A stretch of DNA of 64,000 nt from an uncultured Oscillospiraceae bacterium (GTDB taxonomy: Bacteria > Bacillota > Clostridia > Oscillospirales > Oscillospiraceae): NCBI GenBank assembly GCA_902497145.1, contig CABVDR010000006.1:1-64000 (forward strand). Reading direction: 5' to 3'. Positions 28,647 to 39,147 of the stretch are shown here, in pieces (the first letter of the stretch is position 1; every line of letters begins with the position of its first letter). A program made the position numbers and the translations under genes. Under the pieces are notes generated by a model. The model saw nothing but the letters and a program-made list of their open reading frames with translations. It was not told where the DNA came from and did not search any database.

Positions 28647-29819
28647 ATGAAAGAAATCATTTTGCTCAAGCTGGGCGAGCTGGTCCTCAAGGGCCTGAAC
28701 CGCCGCAGCTTTGAGGATAAACTTCAGGCCAACATCCACCGCCGTCTCCATCCCTACGGACAGTTCCGGGTGTATACCCGCCAGTCCACCACCTATGTGG
28801 AGCCCAAGGACGATGCCTGCGACGTGGAGGGGGCCTACGAGGCCCTGACCAAGGTCTTTGGCATTGTGGGCATCTCTCTGGCCCGCCCCTGTGAGAAGGA
28901 CAAGGACGCCATTCTGGAGTGTGCCAAGGAGTTTCTGGACGACCAGCTGCGTACCGCCCGCACCTTTAAGGTAGAGACCAAGCGGGCCGATAAGACCTTC
29001 CCCATGACCTCCATCCAGGTCAGCCAGTATGTGGGCGGCGAGCTCCATGAGGCCTATGATAATCTGGAGGTGGATGTGCACCACCCCGAACTCACCGTCT
29101 ATGTGGAGATCCGGGACTACGCCGCCTATGTGCACGCCCAGCCTCAGCCCGGCGCCGGCGGCCTGCCTGTGGGCATCAATGGCCGCGCCGTCTCTCTGCT
29201 CTCCGGCGGCATCGACTCCCCCGTGGCCAGCTGGATGATCGCCAAGCGGGGCGTGGCTCTGGAGATGGTCCACTTCTTCTCCTACCCCTATACCTCCCCC
29301 GAGGCAAAAGAGAAGGTGCTGGAGCTGGCCAAACTCCTCACCCCCTACACCGGACGGCTCACTGTCCATGTGGTCCCCTTCACCGCCATTCAGGAGGAGC
29401 TGCGCCGCTCCTGCCCCGAGGAGCTATTCACCGTCATCATGCGCCGCTTTATGATGCGCATTGCCCAGGAGGTAGCCAAGCGGTGCGGGGCCAAGGCCCT
29501 GGTCACCGGCGAGTGCTTGGGCCAGGTGGCCAGCCAGACCATGGACGCCATGATGGTCACCGGCTCCGTGGTGGACCTGCCCATCCTGCGCCCCTGCGTG
29601 GGCATGGACAAGGAGGAGATCGTCCAAATCGCCCGGAAGATCGGTACCTTCGAGACCTCCATTCTCCCCTATGAGGACTGCTGCACTGTCTTTACTCCCC
29701 GCCACCCCCGTCTGCGCCCCATGCCCGGCGAGGTGGCTGAGGCGGAGAAGAACCTGGACATCGATGCTATGGTTCAGGCCGCGGTGGACGGCATCGAGCG
29801 GGTCCAGGTGAACCTGTAA
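28647..29819 (+). CDS. thiI: tRNA 4-thiouridine synthetase ThiI
   Basis: 390 residues from ATG 28647 (AAAGGAA 9 bases upstream). Ferredoxin-like and THUMP domains occupy about 1-165 (KEIILLKLGELVLKGLNRRSFE), followed by the PP-loop pyrophosphatase domain with SGGIDSPVASWM (about 185-196). No C-terminal rhodanese domain, the common Firmicutes form. Adenylates and thiolates U8 of tRNA, and may feed sulfur to thiamine synthesis. No cysteine desulfurase gene adjoins it. cinA follows 14 bases later. Confidence 0.95.
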   Translation: MKEIILLKLGELVLKGLNRRSFEDKLQANIHRRLHPYGQFRVYTRQSTTYVEPKDDACDVEGAYEALTKVFGIVGISLARPCEKDKDAILECAKEFLDDQLRTARTFKVETKRADKTFPMTSIQVSQYVGGELHEAYDNLEVDVHHPELTVYVEIRDYAAYVHAQPQPGAGGLPVGINGRAVSLLSGGIDSPVASWMIAKRGVALEMVHFFSYPYTSPEAKEKVLELAKLLTPYTGRLTVHVVPFTAIQEELRRSCPEELFTVIMRRFMMRIAQEVAKRCGAKALVTGECLGQVASQTMDAMMVTGSVVDLPILRPCVGMDKEEIVQIARKIGTFETSILPYEDCCTVFTPRHPRLRPMPGEVAEAEKNLDIDAMVQAAVDGIERVQVNL

Positions 29820-29833
29820 GGGAGGCGCAGACT

Positions 29834-31093
29834 ATGTCTCATACGGTGGAAATTTTATCGGTGGGCACCGAGCTGCTGCTGGGCAACATCGCCAACACCG
29901 ACGCCCAGATGCTCTCTCAGGGCCTAAGCGCTCTGGGGCTCAACGTATACTGGCACACGGTGGTGGGAGACAACCCCCAGCGTGCCCGGGAGGCGGTGGA
30001 GCTGGCCCGGAAGCGGGCGGACATCATCATCACCACCGGCGGCCTGGGTCCCACCTGCGATGACCTGACCAAAAACGTCCTGGCCGAGGCCTTTGGCAAG
30101 AAGCTGGTCTATGACGAAGAATCTCTGGAACGGATCAAGGCTTACGGCAAGGCCACCGGCCGCGCCCTGACGGAGAATAACTTTCAGCAGGCGCTGGTAC
30201 CCGAAGGGTGTACCGTTCTGACCAACGACTGGGGCTCCGCCCCCGGTTGTGCCTTTGAGGCCGACGGCGTCCATGTGATTATGCTCCCCGGCCCTCCCAG
30301 TGAGTGCACCCCCATGTTCCGCTACCGGGTGGTCCCCTATCTCCAGACTCTGTCCGAGGGAGTTATTGCTTCCCACACCCTGAAGCTGTTCGGCATCGGG
30401 GAATCGGCTATGGAGGCCCAGCTGCGGGATCAGATGAACGCCATGGCCAACCCCACTCTGGCCCCCTACGCCAAGGAGGGGGAGTGTGAACTGCGGGTGA
30501 CCGCCAAGGCCCCCACCATGGAGGAGGCCCAGGCTCTGCTGCTGCCCAAGGTAGAGGAGCTGAAACAGCACTTCGGCCATCTGGTCTACGGAGTGGATGT
30601 GCCCTCCCTGGAGTTCGTAGTAGAAAACCTGCTGCGAGAAAAGAAGCTGACCATCGGCACCGCCGAGAGCTGCACCGGCGGCCTCATGGCCAAGCGGCTC
30701 ACCGACGTGTCCGGCGCCTCTCAGGTATTTAAAGGCGGCATCGTCTCCTATACCAATGAGGTGAAACACAACGTACTGGGCGTTCCTCAGGCGCTGCTGG
30801 ACCAGTATGGTGCGGTATCCGCTCCGGTGGCCAAGGCTATGGCAGAGGGCGCCCGGCGGGCGCTGGGATGCGACATCGCTTTGTCCTCCACCGGCGTGGC
30901 CGGTCCGGATAAGGACGACCGTGGCAACGAGGTGGGCACCATGTTTGTGGCCATCGCTACCCCGGAGGGAACCCACGTGCGGGAACTCCATCTGGGCAAC
31001 CGCCCGGTCCGGGCGCGGCTGCGCACCCAGACCGCCCACCACGCCTTTGACCTGGCCCGGCGGTATTTAAGCGGCCTTCCCCTGGAAGACTAA
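29834..31093 (+). CDS. cinA: CinA-family protein (nicotinamide-nucleotide amidase type)
   Basis: 419 residues, with AGGGAGG upstream of ATG 29834. N-terminal MoaB/MoeA-like domain (about 1-170: VGTELLLGNIANTDAQ, ITTGGLGPTCDDLTK, LPGPPSE) and a C-terminal CinA deamidase domain (about 255-415: TAESCTGGLMAKRLTDVSGAS, STGVAGPDKDDRGNEVGTMF). Known homologues convert NMN to nicotinate mononucleotide and hydrolyse ADP-ribose. Sits in a probable thiI-cinA transcript, ended by a clear terminator. Confidence 0.95.
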   Translation: MSHTVEILSVGTELLLGNIANTDAQMLSQGLSALGLNVYWHTVVGDNPQRAREAVELARKRADIIITTGGLGPTCDDLTKNVLAEAFGKKLVYDEESLERIKAYGKATGRALTENNFQQALVPEGCTVLTNDWGSAPGCAFEADGVHVIMLPGPPSECTPMFRYRVVPYLQTLSEGVIASHTLKLFGIGESAMEAQLRDQMNAMANPTLAPYAKEGECELRVTAKAPTMEEAQALLLPKVEELKQHFGHLVYGVDVPSLEFVVENLLREKKLTIGTAESCTGGLMAKRLTDVSGASQVFKGGIVSYTNEVKHNVLGVPQALLDQYGAVSAPVAKAMAEGARRALGCDIALSSTGVAGPDKDDRGNEVGTMFVAIATPEGTHVRELHLGNRPVRARLRTQTAHHAFDLARRYLSGLPLED

Positions 31094-31123
31094 AAAATGG
31101 GCGGCATACGCCGCCCATTTTTT
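31092..31123. terminator. Bidirectional terminator between cinA and the DUF1294 gene
   Basis: 14-bp stem (31092-31105 with 31110-31123) with A6 and T6 flanks; the genes converge on it. Confidence 0.93.
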
Positions 31124-31403
31124 ATCTCAGCTTCCCATAGAGCCAGCCTGCCAGAACCACCTGGAGCACCAGCAGGGCAGGCAGGCCATAGCGGAAGTAC
31201 CAGTGCTTGGTCTTATGGTGAAATACCCGCATTCCCAGAATGGCTCCCACCGTTCCGCCAAGAAGCGGCGGCAAAAACAGAGTCTTTTCGGAGATGCGCC
31301 ACTGATCTCGCTTGGCCCTTCTCTTATCCACACCCATCAGCACAAAACCAATCCCATTGATCAGCAGCAGGTACAGGCCCAACAGCTGCATCATTTCTTT
31401 CAT
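31122..31403 (-). CDS. DUF1294 small membrane protein
   Basis: 93 residues, AAGGAG 8 bases before the start. Two to three membrane helices with the family core LLINGIGFVLMGVDKRRAKRDQWRISEKTLF and LGGTVGAILGMRVFHHKTKHWYF. The first helix is followed by a positively charged loop, as in the whole DUF1294 family. Role unknown. Convergent with cinA. Confidence 0.88.
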   Translation of the reverse strand: MKEMMQLLGLYLLLINGIGFVLMGVDKRRAKRDQWRISEKTLFLPPLLGGTVGAILGMRVFHHKTKHWYFRYGLPALLVLQVVLAGWLYGKLR

Positions 31404-31496
31404 AATTGGATCTCCTTCCGGAAGTTTGAGCCATTGTACCTGATTTTTTTACAAAAAACAACCCCGCTCCTCAGCGGGAAAACAAGGAGATTTCCC

Positions 31497-32000
31497 ATGC
31501 TTCACCTTTACTGCGGAAACGGAAAAGGAAAGACTACCGCCGCCATGGGCCTGGCCCTTCGGGCAGCTGGCCGGGGCAAGCGGGTAGTAATTGCCCAGTT
31601 TCTCAAGGGGGCGGACAGCGGCGAGCGCTTGGCCCTCTCCCAGTTGCCCCAGGTCACCCTGCTTCCGGTACCGGATACAGTCAAGTTTTCTTTCCGCATG
31701 ACCGACGAGGAGCGCCTGGCGGAGGCCCAGCGCTATCAACAGCTGCTTAGCCTGATCTGCAAAGAGGCCCAGGACTGTTTTCTGCTGGTGCTGGACGAGG
31801 CCTGCGCGGCGGTCAGCACTGGCCTGCTCCCGCTGGATGATCTGCTCTCCTGTCTGGACCGCTTGAACTGCGAGGTAGTCATCACCGGCCGTGACCCAGA
31901 TCCCCAGCTTGCAGAACGGGCAGATTATATCACCTCCATGGAAGCGGTACGTCACCCCTTTACCCAGGGTGTAACGGCCCGCGAGGGGATCGAATTCTGA
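31497..32000 (+). CDS. Cob(I)yrinic acid a,c-diamide adenosyltransferase-like (CobA/CobO type)
   Basis: 167 residues from ATG 31497, AAGGAG 7 bases upstream. P-loop of the inverted type GNGKGKTT at 7-14, then ALRAAGRGKRVVIAQFLKG, LLVLDEACAAVSTGLL and EVVITGRDPDPQLAERADYITSMEAVRHPF, the family pattern. Transfers the adenosyl group of ATP to Co(I) corrinoids. No other cobalamin gene is here, so it probably serves salvage. The usual residues downstream of the Walker B segment are present, so it looks intact. Confidence 0.85.
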   Translation: MLHLYCGNGKGKTTAAMGLALRAAGRGKRVVIAQFLKGADSGERLALSQLPQVTLLPVPDTVKFSFRMTDEERLAEAQRYQQLLSLICKEAQDCFLLVLDEACAAVSTGLLPLDDLLSCLDRLNCEVVITGRDPDPQLAERADYITSMEAVRHPFTQGVTAREGIEF

Positions 32001-32076
32001 CAAGCCTGCTGTAAAACGGCTTCCTTCTCCGGTCTTATCCTGGTCTTTTCTTTTGCATCCCTTTTTCATTTCTCTT

Positions 32077-32110
32077 ACGAGACGTCTAAAGCCGGCGTCT
32101 CGTTTTCTTT
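32077..32110 (+). terminator. Terminator of the adenosyltransferase gene
   Basis: Stem 32077-32084 with 32096-32103 and a T-rich tail. Confidence 0.75.
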
Positions 32111-32226
32111 TGCCCCATTTCTTTCCTTTTTGCGGATTTCCTTCATATTTAAGCATTCTCTTAAACAGAATAGTGAATTATTTCCGTTGTACTGTATAAA
32201 AACCGTGAAAAATATCCAATAACCGG

Positions 32227-32255
32227 TTGCAATATTTCCTTCAAATAGGTATAAT
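32227..32255 (+). promoter_or_regulatory. Strong sigma-A promoter of ppdK
   Basis: TTGCAA (32227-32232), 17-base spacer, perfect TATAAT (32250-32255). Gives a leader of about 140 bases (to 32402) that is GC-rich and contains ATACC-ATT-GGTAT and other short pairings, with no recognised riboswitch. Confidence 0.85.
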
Positions 32256-32402
32256 ATTTCCGCGGTAATTTCGTCGTCTCCGAAACGGCGGCGATACCAT
32301 TGGTATGAGCGGCGCTGGTGCGCAGGGTGTTCGGCTGTTCCATGTGAGAAGGGGACAGGCCTTTACGTACCCGCACCGTCATCACAGAAAGGAATGAAGT
32401 AA

Positions 32403-35036
<2,634 letters not shown>

Positions 35037-35152
35037 GAGTTCTGTCATTCACCATTGGGCTTGACGAAGCGCAAACCTTCTATAAGTCCCATGGATACGG
35101 CATCAAACCGTCAAAATGGCATGATTTGACCGTGGAGGTTTATACTAACGCC

Positions 35153-35196
35153 AAAACCCCCGCACATTCCCATTTGGGCAATGTGCGGGGGTTTTT
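35153..35196 (+). terminator. Terminator of ppdK
   Basis: 16-bp stem (35153-35168 with 35180-35195) and T5. The 116 bases between the stop and the stem carry no gene. Confidence 0.9.
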
Positions 35197-35328
35197 ATTG
35201 CTATTTTGTGCTGTTTATACAAAAAAGTCTCGCAGCCGAGAAAAATACTGCAGTCTCTCAAAAGAGAATAATACTACTTGGAGAAATTCACAGGAAAGAG
35301 TCTTCCAAGGTGTCCTACAAATCAAATT

Positions 35329-35775
35329 TTAATCTGCACAACGCCAAAGGATGTGAGAATTTATCTTAAACCCATACTTTTCATACAAATGTATTGCATT
35401 ATTTCCATCAACCACCTTCACTTCGATGCGTGTGATGTTGCTTTTACGAAAAGCGTCCATTGCCCACTCCATAAGCTGTCTACCAAAACCTTGTTGGCGA
35501 TACTCCTGTAAGACAACCAAATAATCCAGCTTTCCATTTTTCCCATTCATATCCACTTTGCAAAAACCTATAACTTTTTCTCCGCTTTCAATAACTGCAA
35601 TCCGCGACTGTCCCTTTTCCAAACTTTCTGAGAAAACATTTAGTGTTTCGTTATACGGTCTGCTGGGATAACTCCCCTTAAAATTAACCGATATTGTGTT
35701 GTGATACTCTGAAAGTTGCATGATACAATCCAGTAATTTATTAATTTCATTTACTTCTATTTCTCGAATTTTCAT
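35329..35775 (-). CDS. GNAT-family N-acetyltransferase
   Basis: 148 residues. GNAT core: VIGFCKVDMNGKNGKLDYLVVLQEYRQQGFGRQLMEWAM, with the acetyl-CoA loop QEYRQQGFG at about 88-96, then ARG-like VKVVDGNNAIHLYEKYGFK. Transfers acetyl from acetyl-CoA to an unknown amine. The gene is strikingly AT-rich against its GC-rich neighbours and its ribosome site is weak (GGGG). It flanks the degraded region 35.8-36.6 kb, so recent acquisition is likely. Confidence 0.8.
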   Translation of the reverse strand: MKIREIEVNEINKLLDCIMQLSEYHNTISVNFKGSYPSRPYNETLNVFSESLEKGQSRIAVIESGEKVIGFCKVDMNGKNGKLDYLVVLQEYRQQGFGRQLMEWAMDAFRKSNITRIEVKVVDGNNAIHLYEKYGFKINSHILWRCAD

Positions 35776-36078
35776 ATCTTGCCCCGCAAATTCTTATTTG
35801 TTACACAGTATGCACTTAAGGTTACATCATACAAAAAATTATTCGTTGCTCAATATTCATAGGAGATACATATTTAGGTTACCTTCTTTGATAAATCCAA
35901 TAAGGCCAATATCGAACCGCACTAAATGCATCACCGGCCGAAGTATTTCAAAGCACCATTACTAGCCTATCATAAAAAGCTTTATGACCACGTTATAGAT
36001 AGGTACAGGAACTTTTCAGCCTGCTGTTTTATGAATAAAATTATTATATTGTATTTTAAAGGTTTCAGCAAGTTATAG
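35776..36078. other. AT-rich stretch without a recognisable gene
   Basis: About 300 bases of low-GC sequence with many stops in all frames. No RNA gene, repeat or clear promoter seen. It looks like the worn flank of the mobile-element scar next to it. Confidence 0.6.
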
Positions 36079-36608
36079 GCAGACGAAAGAGTCCGTACAT
36101 GGAGTTTTGTCGTCCAGCAGGCTCAAAATGTATGGGGTAGAAAAATGAGGTGCCGTTGCGGTTCTCCCATGCTTCGACATCGTTGAAAAACTAATACCGC
36201 AGGAAAACCCATTTATGGATATGAAGCAACACCACGATATGCTTCGCATCCGCCTTCAGAATGGACAAGGCACAGATTGCTTCGAAGGACTGCAATCCGG
36301 AACACCTGAATATGAAAGCGATTGAGGTGGCGCTGTGCGAAGCAGTTGAAATGCATGACGATCTTGTAAACGAGGATTTCATCGATTCCTTTGTTTCACA
36401 GGTTACACCGCTGTCTGATGCCCGATTTTCCTGGTGCTTGGATTTCTCTCCGCAGGCCACGGTTGCCTTTCTGAATTTGGCAGGTCAACGGAAGTACACG
36501 ACCTACTCTATGGACAGTAAATTACACTTTGATCTTTTGCCGATGAGCAGGGGCACACGGTTCCTTTTCCGGGCAGCCTGCGGCCATGAGTTACCCGGAC
36601 AGCTCTAA
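36079..36608 (+). pseudogene. Decayed large serine recombinase C-terminal remnant
   Basis: In one frame from 36079 the reading gives KMRCRCGSPMLRHR, then an in-frame TGA (36184-36186) where a Trp would fit, then KTNTAGKPIYGYEA. It resembles the zinc-ribbon part of large serine recombinases. The frame is lost near 36240-36260, and a second open stretch (36261-36608, 115 residues) reads like the C-terminal coiled and beta part, ending RGTRFLFRAACGHELPG. At least one nonsense change and one frameshift. The family call is by eye and uncertain. Confidence 0.45.
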
Positions 36609-36749
36609 TTCAAAATGTACATCGTTATATACACAAGGTATGTACGGCGCAGGCTGGGATCAAGAATCCTCCCAAGCAAAATTTTCTGTAATATATAAAA
36701 ATTTGCTTCCCTTTCACCCGCTATTGTTTTTTTTTCAAAAAAGCGTTAC

Positions 36750-36773
36750 TATAAAATAACTACTTTATAAAAC
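36750..36773 (+). promoter_or_regulatory. Promoter and operator of the ROK regulator
   Basis: TATAAA (36750-36755) serves as -10 and is merged with ATAAAATA...ACTTTATAAAA (36751-36772). The ACTTTATAAAA block recurs at 38058-38068 ahead of the dehydrogenase gene, so it is a candidate autoregulatory operator. Confidence 0.5.
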
Positions 36774-36791
36774 AAAAAAGGATACCTAGCT

Positions 36792-37913
36792 ATGCGTACA
36801 ACGCCTGCAAATAATATGGATGTGAAGCGGCTCAACCGCAGTAATACACTGCGTTGCTTGCTCCGCTGCGATAAAATCTCCCAGCCGGAACTGGCACAAA
36901 AGTTAAAATTAAGCTGGCCCACTGTGCTGCAGAATGTCAAGGAGCTAACCGCGCTGGGGCTTGTTCAGGAGGTCGGAGCTTATGAATCCACCGGTGGCCG
37001 CAAAGCAAAGGCCTATGCACCGGTACAGGATGCCAAGCTGGCGGTGGGCCTGGATATCACACAAAACCATGTGGGCCTTGTACTGGTCGACTTGTCTGGA
37101 GAGGTCCTCCGGTACACGCGGAAAAAGCGGGTATTCTCTCTTCAGGAAGATTATCTGGCATCGCTGGGAAGTTTATTGAGCGATTTTCTGAAAGATGGAG
37201 AAGGGGAAAAGCTGCTGGGGATCGGAGTTTCTCTGCCCGGTATTCTGGATGAGGCGGGAGAACGGCTGCTTTATTCCCATGCACTGGATATCTATGACGT
37301 AGAAACAAAGCGCTTCAGCCAGCACCTCCCCTACCCCTGTATTTTTTTAAATGACGCCAATGCTGCAGGCATGGCCGAGCTCTGGAACAACCCGGAAGCT
37401 GAGAACCTGATTTATCTGTCCCTGAGCAATACGGTGGGCGGCGCCATCATCAACGGCGGCAGACTCTATACAGGGAACAATCTCAGGGCCGGCGAATTTG
37501 GTCATATGACTCTGGTGCCCAACGGACGACCTTGCTACTGTGGAAAAGTAGGGTGTCTGGATGCCTATCTCTCGGCCAAGGTACTCTCCTCTCATGCCGA
37601 TGGGAACCTGGCACAGTTTTTTGAGCGGCTGCGGGATCACGACGAAACAGCTGCCAAGGTATGGACGGAGTATCTGCAATATCTGGCCGTAGCCATTAAC
37701 AACCTGTGCATGAGCTTTGACTGCGATGTGATTGCCGGCGGCTATGTAGGGGCTTTTCTGGAGGAGTTTGGAGGGCCTTTACGGGAGATGCTGGCACAGC
37801 GGAACACCTTTGAGCACAGCGGCAGCTACCTAAAAGAGTGCTCTTTTAAACTGGAGGCTTCCGCCGTGGGAGCGGCCCTGTTGCAGGTAGAGCGATTTTT
37901 ACAAAAACTATGA
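36792..37913 (+). CDS. ROK-family transcriptional regulator (XylR/NagC-like)
   Basis: 373 residues, AAAGGA upstream. Winged helix at about 8-65 (NRSNTLRCLLRCDKISQPELAQKLKLSWPTVLQNVKEL), then an actin-like ROK domain with VGLDITQNHVGLVLVDLSG (phosphate loop partly lost), NDANAAGMAELW and the zinc motif PCYCGKVGCLDAYLS (about 250-264). A ligand-binding regulator that has probably lost kinase function. It is next to and in line with the polyol operon and shares an operator-like motif with it. Likely represses that operon until the inducing sugar or polyol appears. Confidence 0.92.
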   Translation: MRTTPANNMDVKRLNRSNTLRCLLRCDKISQPELAQKLKLSWPTVLQNVKELTALGLVQEVGAYESTGGRKAKAYAPVQDAKLAVGLDITQNHVGLVLVDLSGEVLRYTRKKRVFSLQEDYLASLGSLLSDFLKDGEGEKLLGIGVSLPGILDEAGERLLYSHALDIYDVETKRFSQHLPYPCIFLNDANAAGMAELWNNPEAENLIYLSLSNTVGGAIINGGRLYTGNNLRAGEFGHMTLVPNGRPCYCGKVGCLDAYLSAKVLSSHADGNLAQFFERLRDHDETAAKVWTEYLQYLAVAINNLCMSFDCDVIAGGYVGAFLEEFGGPLREMLAQRNTFEHSGSYLKECSFKLEASAVGAALLQVERFLQKL

Positions 37914-37917
37914 TCGG

Positions 37918-37956
37918 ATCAGGCAATTCCTTCTCATGGGAATTGCCTGATTTTTT
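37918..37956 (+). terminator. Terminator of the ROK regulator
   Basis: 13-bp stem (37918-37930 with 37939-37951) followed by T6. It separates the regulator from the enzyme operon. Confidence 0.92.
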
Positions 37957-38010
37957 GCACAAATTCAGGCCATATAATTTAGGTTTTCCTCCAATCTTGT
38001 CCCCCTCCTA

Positions 38011-38070
38011 TTGACTTCAGCTTGTTCCGGTGTTTAAATATAGACACTTAATAAAATACTTTATAAAAGT
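38011..38070 (+). promoter_or_regulatory. Promoter and downstream operator of the polyol operon
   Basis: TTGACT (38011-38016) with TAAATA (38035-38040) 18 bases on. At 38058-38070 ACTTTATAAAAGT is an imperfect-centred palindrome just past the expected start of transcription, a position where a repressor would block elongation. It matches the motif before the ROK gene. Confidence 0.5.
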
Positions 38071-38090
38071 AATAAGAAGGAGGAAGAGCT

Positions 38091-39146
38091 ATGAATGGAG
38101 AAATGATTGTGGCCGTTATGGAGGGCATTGGAAAAATGGGTTATACCAAGCGCCCTATCCCCACCCCCAAGGCAAATGAGGTGTTGGTCAAGCTGGAGTA
38201 TGTAGGCATCTGCGGCAGCGATATGCACTACTATGAGTCCGGCGCCATTGGAGACTATGTGGTAAAGCCTCCCTTTGTGCTGGGACATGAACCCGGCGGC
38301 GTGGTGGTAGAGGTCGGCGCGGATGTAAAGCACCTGAAGGTGGGAGACCGGGTGGCGCTTGAGCCTGGAAAAACCTGTGGGCACTGCGAATTCTGCAAAA
38401 CCGGGCGTTATAATCTCTGCCCCGATGTGGTTTTCTTTGCCACTCCCCCGGTAGACGGTGTTTTCCAGGAGTATGTGGCCCACGAAGCCGCGCTGTGTTT
38501 CAAGCTTCCTGACAACGTCTCCACCTTGGAGGGGGCTTTGATTGAGCCTCTGGCGGTGGGATTCCATGCGGCCAATCAGGGCGGTGCTCACGCCGGACAG
38601 ACCGCGGTTGTGATGGGCGCGGGCTGCATCGGCCTGGTGACCATGATGGCGCTGAAAGCAGAGGGTGTCAGCAAAGTCTATGTGGTCGACATCATGCAGA
38701 AGCGGCTGGACAAAGCGTTGGAGCTGGGGGCCGACGGTGTCATCAACGGCAAAGAGCAGGACGCCGTGAAGGCTCTGCTGGAAAAGACAGGCGGCCAGGG
38801 GTGCGACTTGGCGATTGAGACCGCCGGAACCGAATTTACCACTCGCCAGTGTATTCAGATGACCAAAAAGGGAGCCACCATTGTGTTGGTAGGCTACTCC
38901 AAGAGTGGTGAATTGACCCTGCCCATCAGCCTGGCTCTGGATAAGGAGCTGACCTTCAAGACGGTGTTCCGTTACCGCCATATCTATCCTATGGCTATTG
39001 AGGCTGTGGCAGCCGGGAAGGTCAATCTCAAGGGCATCGTGACCAATATCTTTGATTTTGATGATATTCAAAATGCCATGGATCAAAGCATTGCGGACAA
39101 GGCCAACATTGTAAAGGCCGTGGTCCGGATCGGGAAGGAGTGCTGA
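38091..39146 (+). CDS. Zinc-dependent polyol dehydrogenase (sorbitol/xylitol type)
   Basis: 351 residues with AAGGAGGAA upstream. MDR family: CGSDMHYY at about 43-50 (catalytic zinc Cys), GHEPGG with zinc His and Glu, structural zinc cysteines in CGHCEFCKTGRYNLC (about 97-111), and the NAD fold GAGCIGLVTMMAL with a downstream Asp (VVDIM), which indicates NAD rather than NADP. Oxidises a sugar alcohol to a ketose; the neighbouring fructokinase suggests sorbitol or mannitol to fructose. First gene of the operon. Confidence 0.92.
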   Translation: MNGEMIVAVMEGIGKMGYTKRPIPTPKANEVLVKLEYVGICGSDMHYYESGAIGDYVVKPPFVLGHEPGGVVVEVGADVKHLKVGDRVALEPGKTCGHCEFCKTGRYNLCPDVVFFATPPVDGVFQEYVAHEAALCFKLPDNVSTLEGALIEPLAVGFHAANQGGAHAGQTAVVMGAGCIGLVTMMALKAEGVSKVYVVDIMQKRLDKALELGADGVINGKEQDAVKALLEKTGGQGCDLAIETAGTEFTTRQCIQMTKKGATIVLVGYSKSGELTLPISLALDKELTFKTVFRYRHIYPMAIEAVAAGKVNLKGIVTNIFDFDDIQNAMDQSIADKANIVKAVVRIGKEC

Positions 39147-39147
39147 C

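Noticed and set aside
32262..32402. Riboswitch in the ppdK leader
   Set aside because: Short pairings only; no conserved core of a known class could be recognised.
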